The notes under the pieces are model-generated. The model did not search any database. It had not been told where the DNA came from and saw nothing but the letters and a program-made list of their open reading frames with translations. A program made the position numbers and the translations under genes. DNA of 64,000 nt from Devosia sp. 2618 (GTDB taxonomy: Bacteria; Pseudomonadota; Alphaproteobacteria; Rhizobiales; Devosiaceae), in the NCBI RefSeq assembly GCF_040546815.1, contig NZ_JBEPOO010000001.1, forward strand, positions 2,728,001 to 2,792,000, read 5' to 3'. Below are positions 43,372-52,109 of the stretch, one piece after another; position 1 is the first letter of the stretch; each line of letters begins with the position of its first letter.

Positions 43372-44352
43372 ATGTGGCAGTATTTTCTGAAGCGCGTGTT
43401 TTGGTCGATCGTCACGATCTTCGTGATCATCATCGTCAATTTCGTGCTAATCAAGTTGGTTCCAGGTGATCCGGTCCACGCCATGATCGGCGACTTCCCG
43501 GCGCCGCAAGACTACATAGATCAGCTCCGGCGCGACTTCGGCCTCGACCAGCCGCTTCATGTTCAGCTCTGGCTTTATCTTGGCAACCTGACCCAAGGCA
43601 ATTTCGGGTTTTCCTTTGCCAACCGGCAACCGGTCCTCGACCTGATCCTGGGGCGCACCTTCAACACACTGATTCTGATCCTGCCGGCAATTGTGTTTTC
43701 GGCGATCATTGGTATCGCGCTATCCTTGGCCGCAGCGTCGCGCGGAGGTGGCTTTGATATGGCCGTTTCTGCCATCACCCTCTTTGGCTATTCCATCCCG
43801 GTTTTCTGGCTCGGCCAAGTTCTCGTTCTGATCTTCGCCATAATGCTGGGCGTTTTGCCGACGTCTGGAATGTACTCGCTGCGGGCCCCACAGAGCGGCT
43901 TCGGGGCCTTCCTCGATCTGCTGCAGCACATGATCCTGCCACTGGCCTGCATCATGGCTTTCAAGATCGCCGTATTCTCGCGCACCGCGCGCGCCAGCAT
44001 TCTGGGCGTGCTGAATTCGGATTTCGTGATGACCGCGCGCGCCAAGGGGCTTTCCCGCGGCTACACGCTGTGGCGCCACGTCCTGCCCAATGCGGTAATT
44101 CCGGTCATCGCCGTCTTCGGCTACCAGTTCGGCCACGCCCTGACGAGTTCGCTGCTTGTGGAGACCGTATTCGCCTGGCCAGGCGTCGGCCAGCTGTTCG
44201 TGACGGCAGTGGGCCAGCGCGATTTCCCTGTTCTCCAGGGCATCCTCCTGCTCTCCACCATTCTCGTCGTGGTCGCCAACGTGCTTGCCGACCTGCTCTA
44301 CACCATCGTCGATCCCCGGATCCGCCGCAGTTTGGGAGCGCGTCATGCGTGA
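43372..44352 (+). CDS. peptide-type ABC transporter permease (DppB-like)
   Basis: The product has 326 residues. The start MWQYFLKRVFWSIVTIFVII and the segment LRRDFGLDQPLHVQLWLYLG are typical of the DppB family, and SDFVMTARAKGLSRGYTLWR is the coupling loop. Six membrane helices are expected. It overlaps the next permease gene by eight bases. Confidence 0.95.
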   Translation: MWQYFLKRVFWSIVTIFVIIIVNFVLIKLVPGDPVHAMIGDFPAPQDYIDQLRRDFGLDQPLHVQLWLYLGNLTQGNFGFSFANRQPVLDLILGRTFNTLILILPAIVFSAIIGIALSLAAASRGGGFDMAVSAITLFGYSIPVFWLGQVLVLIFAIMLGVLPTSGMYSLRAPQSGFGAFLDLLQHMILPLACIMAFKIAVFSRTARASILGVLNSDFVMTARAKGLSRGYTLWRHVLPNAVIPVIAVFGYQFGHALTSSLLVETVFAWPGVGQLFVTAVGQRDFPVLQGILLLSTILVVVANVLADLLYTIVDPRIRRSLGARHA

Positions 44353-45172
44353 GCTTTTTCAACGACTCGCCGGAAGCCCAGCAGGGTTCATCGCCGGCGG
44401 CTTTATCCTGCTGCTGATCCTGATCACGATCATCGTGCCATTGATCTACAGCGTGAACCCGATGGCGATCAGCAGCAATGCGCTGTTTCCCCCTTCTCCC
44501 CAGCACCTACTCGGTACCGACGAGCTTGGCCGCGACGTCCTGCAACTGCTGATCCACGGCGTTCGTGTGTCTTTGTCGGTCGGGCTGATATCGGCGCTGG
44601 TCGCCTCTGTACTCGGTGTACTGATCGGCGCTTGGGCCGGCTATTTCGGCGGTAGGATCGACATGTTCCTCATGCGCGTCGCCGAAATATTCCAGGTCCT
44701 GCCGACGTTCGTGCTTGCGGCGGTGATCGTTGCCATGCTCGGGCCCGGCACCACCCGCGTAATTGCCGTTATTGCCATCCTGGCCTGGCCGCAGATTGCA
44801 CTGGTGATGCGCAGCGAAGTCTATCGCGTCAAGCAGATCGATTTCGTCGATGCGGTACGCTGCCTCGGCTACAGCGAAATCTACATCTTGGTGCGCGAGG
44901 TCGTCCCCAATGCGCTACGTTCGGTTGTGGCGTTGGGAACCCTCATCGTCGGCCAGGCCATCCTGATCGAGGCATCGCTCAGCTTCCTCGGTCTTAGCAG
45001 CCCCGACGTCATCAGCTGGGGCGGCATGCTCAACAGCGGCCAGCGCTATCTGTTCAACGCCTGGTGGCTATCCGTATTGCCCGGTATCGCGATCTTCCTG
45101 ACCGTGCTGGCCTTCAATTTCGTCGGCGACGCGCTGAACGCCGCACTCAACCCGAAGGACACTGGACGATGA
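44345..45172 (+). CDS. peptide-type ABC transporter permease (DppC-like)
   Basis: The product has 275 residues from the ATG at 44345 inside the end of the DppB-like gene. LLGTDELGRDVLQLLIHGVR is the periplasmic signature and IDFVDAVRCLGYSEIYILVR the coupling loop. It pairs with the preceding permease; the stop overlaps the ATPase start (ATGA). Confidence 0.95.
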   Translation: MRELFQRLAGSPAGFIAGGFILLLILITIIVPLIYSVNPMAISSNALFPPSPQHLLGTDELGRDVLQLLIHGVRVSLSVGLISALVASVLGVLIGAWAGYFGGRIDMFLMRVAEIFQVLPTFVLAAVIVAMLGPGTTRVIAVIAILAWPQIALVMRSEVYRVKQIDFVDAVRCLGYSEIYILVREVVPNALRSVVALGTLIVGQAILIEASLSFLGLSSPDVISWGGMLNSGQRYLFNAWWLSVLPGIAIFLTVLAFNFVGDALNAALNPKDTGR

Positions 45173-46185
45173 CCAGCCCTCAAGTAAAGCCGCTTGTTGA
45201 GATCAGCGACCTCCATCTTTCCTATACGGTGCAGCGGGCGACCATACAGGCCTCGCGGGGCGCCAGCCTCACAATCGCACCTGGCGAGGCCGTTGGCCTG
45301 GTTGGTGAATCAGGCTCGGGCAAATCAACATTGGCCCGCGCCCTTCTTGGCTTGAACGACCCCAAAAACACACGGATCGACAGTGGATCGATCTTCGTCG
45401 ATGGTACCGACGTGACGGGCTTTGGCGAGCGGGATTGGCGCGTGCTGCGCGGCTCGTCGCTCTCCATGGTGTTCCAAGACCCGCTGTCCTTTCTCAATCC
45501 GGTCATGCGCATCGACAGGCAGATTGTCGAGGGGATCCCCAAATCCTTGCGCGCCGAGGGCGTGTCGGAGCGCGTCGATGAGCTGCTCCGGCTGGTGAAG
45601 CTGCCCGAGGCGGCCCGCCGGTCCTATCCGCATGAATTGTCGGGGGGGATGCGCCAACGCGTACTGCTGGCGATGGCGCTGGCGAGCAAACCCAAGCTGC
45701 TGGTGGCCGACGAGCCGACGACTGCTCTCGATGTGACGACACAGGCCGAGATTATGGATTTGCTGGGCGAGCTGCGCCAGCGGCTGGGGATGGCAATGCT
45801 GCTGATCAGCCACGATCTGGGTCTTGTCTCCAAGGCCTGCGAACGCATCTACGTCATGTATGCAGGGCGAACCGTGGAATGGGGCCCAGGCGCCAGCATC
45901 CTGAAGACCCCAGCCCATCCCTACACCAAGGGCCTGTTCGACTCTGCGCGCGCCCTGCGCCTGCCCAATGGCCTGTTCGCCACCATCGGCGGCGACGTGC
46001 CCAATCTCGCTCACAAGATCGAAGGTTGCCCCTTCCGCATGCGCTGTCCTCTTGCCATGCCGAAATGCACGACCATGAGTCCGGCCACCCAAGTCTTGGG
46101 TCAGGATGGTCATTGGGTCAGGTGCTGGGCAGCTCAGGATAACGGTATCGCTCCGGCCCAAGGGACCGACGTTCAAAATGCATAA
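45169..46185 (+). CDS. peptide-type ABC transporter ATPase (DppD-like)
   Basis: The product has 338 residues from the ATG at 45169. Walker [10 protein letters not shown], signature [12 protein letters not shown], Walker [15 protein letters not shown] and the switch His in LLISHDLG are intact. The C terminus has CPFRMRC and a later Cys of the oligopeptide-type motif. It overlaps the second ATPase gene by eight bases. Confidence 0.95.
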   Translation: MTSPQVKPLVEISDLHLSYTVQRATIQASRGASLTIAPGEAVGLVGESGSGKSTLARALLGLNDPKNTRIDSGSIFVDGTDVTGFGERDWRVLRGSSLSMVFQDPLSFLNPVMRIDRQIVEGIPKSLRAEGVSERVDELLRLVKLPEAARRSYPHELSGGMRQRVLLAMALASKPKLLVADEPTTALDVTTQAEIMDLLGELRQRLGMAMLLISHDLGLVSKACERIYVMYAGRTVEWGPGASILKTPAHPYTKGLFDSARALRLPNGLFATIGGDVPNLAHKIEGCPFRMRCPLAMPKCTTMSPATQVLGQDGHWVRCWAAQDNGIAPAQGTDVQNA

Positions 46186-46948
46186 TTCCGGCCCAATTCT
46201 GTCCATTCAGAACGTCACCAAGCGGTTCCGCAACAATGCGGGCGACTGGTTCCACGCCGTCGATGATGTTAGCCTGTCCGTAGCGCAGGGCGAGATCGTC
46301 GCCCTTGTCGGTGAAAGCGGCTCCGGCAAGTCGACGCTCGGCCGTATCGCGCTTGGCCTCATCCGCCCCGACAGCGGTAGCGTCTACCTCGATGGACGTG
46401 ACCTTGCTAGTCTGAGCCCGGGCGAACTGCGCATCGCGCGCCGCGGAATGCAGCCCGTCTTTCAGGATCCCACCGCTTCTCTCAATCCGCGCAAGACGAT
46501 CAAAGCCTTGCTGGCCCAGGCATCGCATCCGGATGCCGGCGAACTTGCACCCTATGCCATCGGCTTGTTGGAGAGCGTTGGCCTCACGCCCGGCAGTGAA
46601 TATCTGGCCCGTTTCCCCCATGAATTGAGCGGCGGACAGCGGCAGCGTGTCGCCGTTGCACGGGCGCTGGCCATGCAACCGGCGCTTATCCTGGCCGACG
46701 AAGCCCTCTCGGGTGCTGACGTGTCCATTCGCGGACAGATCTTGAACCTGCTGCTGGATATCCGGCAGAAGCGAAACGTCGCCTATCTGATGATCACCCA
46801 TGATATTTCTGTGGCTCGTGCCTTCGCGGATCGGGTGGCCGTGATGATGCGCGGTCGCATCGTCGAACATGGACCGGCGGGGGAGGTGCTTACCAATCCC
46901 ACGCATGATTATACGCGCTCCCTCCTCGCCGCAGTGCCGGAGCTCTGA
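46178..46948 (+). CDS. peptide-type ABC transporter ATPase (DppF-like, short)
   Basis: The product has 256 residues from the ATG at 46178. Walker A is GESGSGKST, signature LSGGQRQRVAVA, and Walker B LILADEALSGADVS, in which the usual SALD reads SGAD. It lacks the C-terminal Cys-containing extension normal for this family, ending soon after the D-loop and switch regions, and so is shorter than typical 320-residue members. With the DppD-like subunit it should still form a complete motor. Confidence 0.92.
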   Translation: MHNSGPILSIQNVTKRFRNNAGDWFHAVDDVSLSVAQGEIVALVGESGSGKSTLGRIALGLIRPDSGSVYLDGRDLASLSPGELRIARRGMQPVFQDPTASLNPRKTIKALLAQASHPDAGELAPYAIGLLESVGLTPGSEYLARFPHELSGGQRQRVAVARALAMQPALILADEALSGADVSIRGQILNLLLDIRQKRNVAYLMITHDISVARAFADRVAVMMRGRIVEHGPAGEVLTNPTHDYTRSLLAAVPEL

Positions 46949-46950
46949 GT

Positions 46951-47757
46951 ATGGCAGCACCCAGAATCGACCATCTGGTCCTCGGCGTTGCGAGCCTCGA
47001 GCAGGCAGGGGCGGATTTTCGCAATAGCGGCTTTGATGTGCTCGACCGCGGCGATGCCGCCGGCCCCATGCAGAACCGCCTCGTGCGGTTCGCAGACGGG
47101 AGCTTTCTCGAGCTTCTCGCTTTCTCGGGCGACAGCATGCACCGGTTTGCCCCGCGCTGGATCAAAGGAAGCGGCTGGATCGACTTTGCCCTCAACGCCA
47201 GCGACTTCAGTCGCCAGACTGAAGCCTTGCGAGCAGCGACGGGGCGTGACCTGCCGCGGCGCTCACTGAGCAAGCATGCGCCGACTGTGGGCAAATCCTG
47301 GGAGCTCGACCTGATCGAACCCGGCGTCGGGGCATTCGACCCCGTTCTGCCGTTTCTCATTGAAGAAAAAACGCCCACTGACTGGCGTCTGCCCCCATTA
47401 GGGGGCGACATTCGTCAGCCGCATGGCATCAGCGGGGTGCGCGGCGTGACCTGTGTCACCGATGATCTGGAACGCAGCAAGACCCTGTTGACGGCCATGT
47501 TTGGAAAGCCTGCCGCCATTTCCTCGCGTCATGGGGCCGGGACAATTGCCGTGCTGTTCGAAGACGAAAGAATTTGGGTCGAGCTCGTCCAGCCGATCAA
47601 TAGCGCCACCGCGATCGGCACGCACATCCAGAAATATGGCACCGGCCTGTATGAGGCCACTCTGCTCGGCAGCGAGGTGATCGAGTCACTGCCCGCAGCA
47701 GCTAGGCACCGGGCAAAGCTGCGCGTGTCCAGCGTAGATGGCTTTCCCTTCCCCTAG
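46951..47757 (+). CDS. VOC family protein, glyoxalase-like domain
   Basis: The product has 268 residues beginning two bases after the ATPase gene. The start APRIDHLVLGVASLEQAGAD and the later RGVTCVTDDLERSKTLLTAM mark two vicinal-oxygen-chelate halves, as in the Glyoxalase_3 (PF13468) type. His8 and a Glu in IWVELVQP are possible metal ligands. It closes transporter operon 2 and may act on the imported compound; the reaction is unknown. Confidence 0.82.
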   Translation: MAAPRIDHLVLGVASLEQAGADFRNSGFDVLDRGDAAGPMQNRLVRFADGSFLELLAFSGDSMHRFAPRWIKGSGWIDFALNASDFSRQTEALRAATGRDLPRRSLSKHAPTVGKSWELDLIEPGVGAFDPVLPFLIEEKTPTDWRLPPLGGDIRQPHGISGVRGVTCVTDDLERSKTLLTAMFGKPAAISSRHGAGTIAVLFEDERIWVELVQPINSATAIGTHIQKYGTGLYEATLLGSEVIESLPAAARHRAKLRVSSVDGFPFP

Positions 47758-47767
47758 AAAAGCGAAA

Positions 47768-47801
47768 CGTCGCGCGGCATGGAGATGTTCGTCGCGCGAC
47801 G
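47768..47801. terminator. hairpin between convergent genes
   Basis: A perfect 9 bp stem (47768–47776 CGTCGCGCG with 47793–47801 CGCGCGACG) lies between the convergent VOC and SDR genes. No U-tract follows on either strand, so termination strength is uncertain. Confidence 0.45.
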
Positions 47802-47847
47802 GAGGAGGGCATCGGCGACAGGGCGCCCAGATGAGGATCAGCCGATC

Positions 47848-48630
47848 CTATTGGTCGTCGCTGACCGGAACGGTCAGGTTGAGGCAATTGCGGCCGCCGT
47901 CGATATAGATAACCTGACCCGTGACGTAAGATGCATCGTCGCTGGCCAGGAATGAGACGACGCCCGCAACCTCTTCGGTGCGGCCGAGCCGCGCCATCGG
48001 AATGCGCGACAGCACGCTCCGCCGTGCAGCGTCATTCTGCAACACACTCCGCTGACTGGCCGCGGTCAGGATGGTGCCCGGGCCCACAGCATTGACGCGC
48101 ACGCCCTTGGGAGCCAGCGCAACAGCGTTGACCCGCGTCAGCTGATTGATGCCTGCCTTGGTGACCCCGTACGGCAGCTGGTCGGGAATGACCAGGGCGG
48201 CCTGCATGGACGACATGTTGACAATGGCGCCGGCGCCCTGCTTCACCATCCGCCGCGCCGCTTCCTGGGTGCCATAGAACGCGCCCATGAGATTCACGTT
48301 GAACAGGCGCCGCATGTCCTCGCCATCGACGTCCAGCACGTCCTTCTTGAGGGAATAGCCGGCATTGTTGACCATGATGTGCAAGCCGCCGCCGTGGGAT
48401 TCGGCCAGATCGATCGCCGCCACGATATCGGCACGGCTGGACACGTCACACCGGATCGCCGCCGCCTTTAGCCCTTGGGCCACCAGTGACTGCGCTTCGG
48501 CTTTCGCCTTGTCGATGTCGATATCTGCCAAAACGACACTAGCCCCCTCGCTGGCCAGCCGGACTGCACAAGCCAGTCCTATGCCGTTCGCCGCACCCGT
48601 GACGACCGCAGATTTTCCCCGGTGTTTCAT
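47848..48630 (-). CDS. short-chain dehydrogenase/reductase
   Basis: The product has 260 residues. The nucleotide site TGAANGIG near residue 12, the NNAGYS motif, catalytic Ser in VNMSSMQAAL, YGVTKAG with Tyr and Lys, and the C-terminal SDDASYVTGQVIYIDGGRNC define a classical SDR. An Asp after the second strand (VVLADIDIDK) favours NAD(H). The substrate is unknown. It is a single minus-strand gene at the right edge of the cargo. Confidence 0.94.
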   Translation of the reverse strand: MKHRGKSAVVTGAANGIGLACAVRLASEGASVVLADIDIDKAKAEAQSLVAQGLKAAAIRCDVSSRADIVAAIDLAESHGGGLHIMVNNAGYSLKKDVLDVDGEDMRRLFNVNLMGAFYGTQEAARRMVKQGAGAIVNMSSMQAALVIPDQLPYGVTKAGINQLTRVNAVALAPKGVRVNAVGPGTILTAASQRSVLQNDAARRSVLSRIPMARLGRTEEVAGVVSFLASDDASYVTGQVIYIDGGRNCLNLTVPVSDDQ

Positions 48631-49126
48631 GACCTAACCTCATATTTTCTGCGGTGAAACTAAGGCCACACTCTGTTACGAACAAACAAAACGTGACGCG
48701 CTGTTTTATAAGTCCTGCTAATGTTTTCGAGGGGCGTCACTAAGAATATGCGGATACTCCGGTGTATCGGGCCAACAAGCAAACCGGCAGTTCTTGAGAA
48801 ATCACCGACGCCATACGAACGTCCGAATGGGGCGCGTTGCGGCTGTTGCCCAGCCGCGAAGAAATGGCAGCTTCTAGCATTTCGAGCGGAGGGCCGGAAT
48901 GACAGACCTGATTTCGATTACCGCCGAAGTCATCGCGAGTTGAGCAATCGCTTCGTGGTGCCGCCGCCTTGGTACCTTGATGAGTTCTCGTCCCAGCCGA
49001 CGCGGTGAGATTCCAGCGAGCTATCGATCTGGCTGCCCAGTAGGAAGGCCTATGCATCTGACCCTTGCAAGCTGGTGTCAAACCAGGCGTCATATTGTGT
49101 TGTCGGGTTCGCAGCCAGCGGCCGAA
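48631..49126. other. 496 bp region between SDR and GcrA-like gene
   Basis: No supported gene. The first 80 bases hold the SDR promoter. The rest contains short open frames without ribosome sites or credible composition. This may be the right-hand junction between the metabolic cargo and the phage-derived frame. Confidence 0.4.
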
Positions 49127-49507
49127 GTGCGTACCGGGCACGGCAGTGCCCGATTTGCGCCGCTTTGGTCGAACCTATGGGCGATCGAGGTGGGGTACTG
49201 GCTGGGCCGCGGCCACTCGGCCAAGGCGGTCGCCGAGATCGTGGGAGACGGTACCAGTGAGGGTACGGTCAAGGGCCAGCTGCGCCGCGCCGGCCTGTGT
49301 GGATCAACGCCGCCCCGGGTGGTGGTGCCGGTTGAGATGGCGTCCTGGCAGCGCGACGCGATCGTCACTAAAGCGGCCAAGTTGGGTATCGAGCCCAATG
49401 TCTTGATCATGCGAGTGGTGGAAAGCTCGATCTTGCTCGATGATCTGTACGAGGTCGTCACTGACGGACGGTACGCGGACGCCCCTTTGCCCTCGGCTCG
49501 GAGCTGA
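49127..49507 (+). CDS. GcrA-like helix-turn-helix protein (right copy)
   Basis: The product has 126 residues from a GTG at 49127, chosen because it gives an N terminus of the same length as the left copy; an open frame extends upstream to 48977. The core LWAIEVGYWLGRGHSAKAVA then GTVKGQLRRAGL is closely related to 15958–16311, as is the C-terminal ASWQRDAI...LLDDLYEVV part. Its 3' end overlaps the convergent gene at 49458–49742 by 50 bases. Confidence 0.62.
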   Translation: MRTGHGSARFAPLWSNLWAIEVGYWLGRGHSAKAVAEIVGDGTSEGTVKGQLRRAGLCGSTPPRVVVPVEMASWQRDAIVTKAAKLGIEPNVLIMRVVESSILLDDLYEVVTDGRYADAPLPSARS

Positions 49508-49742
49508 AGTTCTCCTTCGCGAGCTCGGCCTCGCGATCGTATTCGAGGTGCGTTGCGACCAGTCCTGCGCGCTGATCGAAGTAGTGATCAACCGCCTTGC
49601 TATCGGTCTTGCCGATCAGTGCATCCTTCTTTGGGAACTTGCCCGTCATGCGTAGGCGCTGCAGCGCGCGCTCGCTGAGGCCAAAATAGGCGCGGAGTTC
49701 CGCGTCGATCATAAAGCGCGGCCAATGTGAGGGCTTCTCCAT
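49458..49742 (-). CDS. small winged-helix/AlpA-like DNA-binding protein
   Basis: The product has 94 residues from the ATG at 49742. FMIDAELRAYFGLSERALQR followed by GKFPKKDALIGKTDSKAVDH resembles the short DNA-binding domain used by phage excisionases and AlpA-type regulators, with the pattern helix-turn-helix then a basic wing and a helix. The C terminus is basic (EPRAKGRPRTVRQ). It is a candidate excision factor at the right end of the element. Confidence 0.6.
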   Translation of the reverse strand: MEKPSHWPRFMIDAELRAYFGLSERALQRLRMTGKFPKKDALIGKTDSKAVDHYFDQRAGLVATHLEYDREAELAKENFSSEPRAKGRPRTVRQ

Positions 49743-49849
49743 ATTGCATCCATACGAATTGCGTCCCACGCAATAACAACTACAAACTTATCGTCTCACA
49801 TTTCGCACTTTATGAGACGCAATGCATTTAGCTACTCATGCATGATACG

Positions 49850-50974
49850 CTAAAGGATATCCCTCCCCTCAGCGACATTGATCAGGCTCGGGAATGCGAA
49901 GATCGCCGGCCGCCGGCCTGACCCTTCTTGGATTTGCTGCAAGATTTCGTTGTCTCTCAACAAAGTCAAAAACCGTAACGCTGTCGCTCTTGGGATACCT
50001 GACCCGTCTGTAAAGGCCGTACTAGAGAATATTGGGCGTGAGAAAATGAAATCCACCGCCCGGGCAGCGAACTGTGAGTGTGTAATATCGACAACACGAG
50101 CCAATGTTCCTTGGTGAAGCTTGAGAATACTCTGCGCCTTGTGCTGATTTTCCGATGCCTGATCGATGATTCCTTCCAAAAAGAACGCGCACCATTGTGT
50201 CCAAGCATCGTCGCGGGAAATACCCCTCATGGATTCGACGTATTCCTCGCGCCGCTCTTCTAAATATCCGCTCATATAAAAATTCGGACCGCTAAGAATT
50301 TTTCGGGAAAACAGGAAAAGCGGGATAATCATACGCCCGAGCCGCCCGTTCCCGTCCTTAAATGGATGTAAGGCCTCAAATTCAGCATGAACGATCGCGA
50401 GCTGTACCAGGGGATCCGGCTCTTTTTCGCTCGACATGAAACCAGACCAAATGTCGAGCCCCGCCGTAAGGTGCTCTTGTGGGATCGGAACAAAGTTCGC
50501 TTCTTCGATCGTGCAGCCTTGAGGGCCAATCCAGTTCTGCTCGTTGCGGAACGCGCCCGGATCTTTGTCCCGCCCACGCACACCTTCCATGAGCAAAGCG
50601 TGAACTTCGCGGAGTAGGTGCTGGGTTAAGGGGCGCTCACGGATAGCATGCGCAGCGAAGCTTAGCGCTCGCCTGTAATTGCGAATTTCCTCGGCATCTT
50701 CGCGCTTAGGTTGACCGAGATTTCCATCGCCACCTGCTTCAATCTCAAGGACCTCGCCCATGGTAACATTGGTGCCTTCGATTTTTGAAGACAGAACTGC
50801 CTCTTGAGTAGTCAATGGGGACAACAAGACGGAGGCATTGGGTATGGCCGCAACTAAGCCATCATATCGCGCCAGAGATGCATTTGCCCGGCCAATAAGT
50901 GGGACCAAATCTGCCCACTCGATCTGCTTCGGCGGGAACTTTCCAAGATGGTAACGAACAGAAGGCACTGGCAT
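49850..50974 (-). CDS. Fic family protein, probable AMP-transferase with internal inhibitory helix
   Basis: The product has 374 residues. The canonical Fic motif HPFKDGNGRLGR occupies residues 203–214, and the flap strand lies just before. SSKIEG (Ser62 to Gly67) matches the (S/T)xxxE(G/N) inhibitory motif upstream of the core, the class II layout. N-terminal and C-terminal winged-helix-like regions are of the usual Fic_N and accessory type. It would transfer AMP to a Tyr, Ser or Thr hydroxyl of a target protein. No separate antitoxin gene is next to it, in agreement with self-inhibition. Confidence 0.93.
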   Translation of the reverse strand: MPVPSVRYHLGKFPPKQIEWADLVPLIGRANASLARYDGLVAAIPNASVLLSPLTTQEAVLSSKIEGTNVTMGEVLEIEAGGDGNLGQPKREDAEEIRNYRRALSFAAHAIRERPLTQHLLREVHALLMEGVRGRDKDPGAFRNEQNWIGPQGCTIEEANFVPIPQEHLTAGLDIWSGFMSSEKEPDPLVQLAIVHAEFEALHPFKDGNGRLGRMIIPLFLFSRKILSGPNFYMSGYLEERREEYVESMRGISRDDAWTQWCAFFLEGIIDQASENQHKAQSILKLHQGTLARVVDITHSQFAARAVDFIFSRPIFSSTAFTDGSGIPRATALRFLTLLRDNEILQQIQEGSGRRPAIFAFPSLINVAEGRDIL

Positions 50975-50993
50975 CTCTCGATTTATTTTCGAT

Positions 50994-51202
50994 CACCTTA
51001 ACAGGCTTCGCTCTTCCGCTGCCAGTTCATCCTGATCCTCGCCGGAAGACAGGTAAGAATAAGCGTCCAAAGTCAAGTTGATGGTGAAGTCGCCTACGCG
51101 ATCCTGCACCCGAGGCGTAGAAGTGGCGCTGCGCACCGTCGCTGAGGACGAAAACGCGCGCAACTCGACATAGTTGATGAAGCGCGGCGCTCGTGACGGT
51201 AC
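50994..51202 (-). pseudogene. open segment in frame after the VasI-like stop, possible readthrough or remnant
   Basis: Directly after the TAG of the VasI-like gene the same frame stays open for 69 codons and encodes a protein-like sequence (APRFINYVELRAF, then TPRVQDRVGDFTINLTLDAY and SSGEDQDELAAEE) with no ATG. It could be the C-terminal part of a longer original protein cut off by a nonsense mutation, or a remnant of another gene. No independent ribosome site is seen. Confidence 0.35.
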
Positions 51203-51874
51203 CTAACTGTGCAAGTTCCAGTTGCAAGCAGCGGCCACCTGTGCCGCTACTGATCGAACGTCCGTCAGTGCGAATTCGGCGTCAAGTCGATCGCGCTCTT
51301 GCACCCTGACAACCAACTTTGAGGCAGAGGCCAAGTCGCGGACGAAGGGAATTGCCTTCGATCCATTCCACAGTCCCAGTGCCTTGTAATTTGTTGACCG
51401 GACCCAACTGGTGGTCTGCGCCGGGAGATCGTCAAGACGAATGGTGACCTCGACATTCTCGCTGGTCATGAACATCGTGGTGGACAGAACAACCGACGTG
51501 GTGTTCTCCACGCAGCGCAGAATGATGGCCAATCCACCATCGCCAATCCCCGTTCCGCTGGATGTCATCGGCATGAGCAACGCGGTAACCGAGGGCGAAT
51601 CGTCGATTGCCGACTTGGTACTTTCGACCTCCCAAGCCGATGGTGATGTCGCCACGACAGATCCGCTATCGGTTTCACCCGTAGTTGAGTTGGATTGATC
51701 TAAACTTGCGACAGCGCCGGCAGGAAAAATTCTGTCAAAGCACGTTAGCCGCGCCAGCGAGTCCGTGATCGCCGAGCATGTCGCCGCTTTTGTGGACGGA
51801 TCATCTTGCCCCAAAACCGCGCTGGTCATAGCAAGCAACGAAACGACTGCAAGTCCTCTGACAATTTTCTTCAT
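51203..51874 (-). CDS. exported VasI/TagO-like protein
   Basis: The product has 223 residues from the ATG at 51874, with GGGGGAG upstream. A signal peptide (KKIVRGLAVVSLLAMTSAVL) precedes a paired-Cys segment ATCSAITDSLARLTCFDRIF, typical of type VI secretion-associated VasI/TagO proteins. WEVESTKSAIDDSPSVTALL and CVENTTSVVL further support the family. No type VI secretion genes occur in the window. Such orphan copies are common on prophages; function unknown. Confidence 0.78.
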   Translation of the reverse strand: MKKIVRGLAVVSLLAMTSAVLGQDDPSTKAATCSAITDSLARLTCFDRIFPAGAVASLDQSNSTTGETDSGSVVATSPSAWEVESTKSAIDDSPSVTALLMPMTSSGTGIGDGGLAIILRCVENTTSVVLSTTMFMTSENVEVTIRLDDLPAQTTSWVRSTNYKALGLWNGSKAIPFVRDLASASKLVVRVQERDRLDAEFALTDVRSVAAQVAAACNWNLHS

Positions 51875-52109
51875 ATCGGCTCCCCCAGATCCCGCAAAAC
51901 TTGCGCATGCTCTCAACAAAGGCAAGCGTCGACCTCAGGTTACGGTCGTTGGTATATGCCCATGTTGCATCTCATGTTGCATGGCCTCGCCGTGCGCCCA
52001 AGTTCGGGCAAGGATTCTCGGGGCTTTGCCGGTGCGACACGACGCGACATCAACCCAAGCCATCGTCCGGCCACAAGGGTAATTATTCCAACAATTTCAA
52101 TGAGATATG

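Noticed and set aside
48740..49141. A 133-codon minus-strand frame between SDR and GcrA-like genes
   Set aside because: No ribosome site and an atypical composition. It overlaps the start of the GcrA-like gene.
49127..49507. The cell-cycle regulator GcrA itself
   Set aside because: Only the HTH-like core pattern is shared. The length and C-terminal part differ, and there are two copies on a mobile element.
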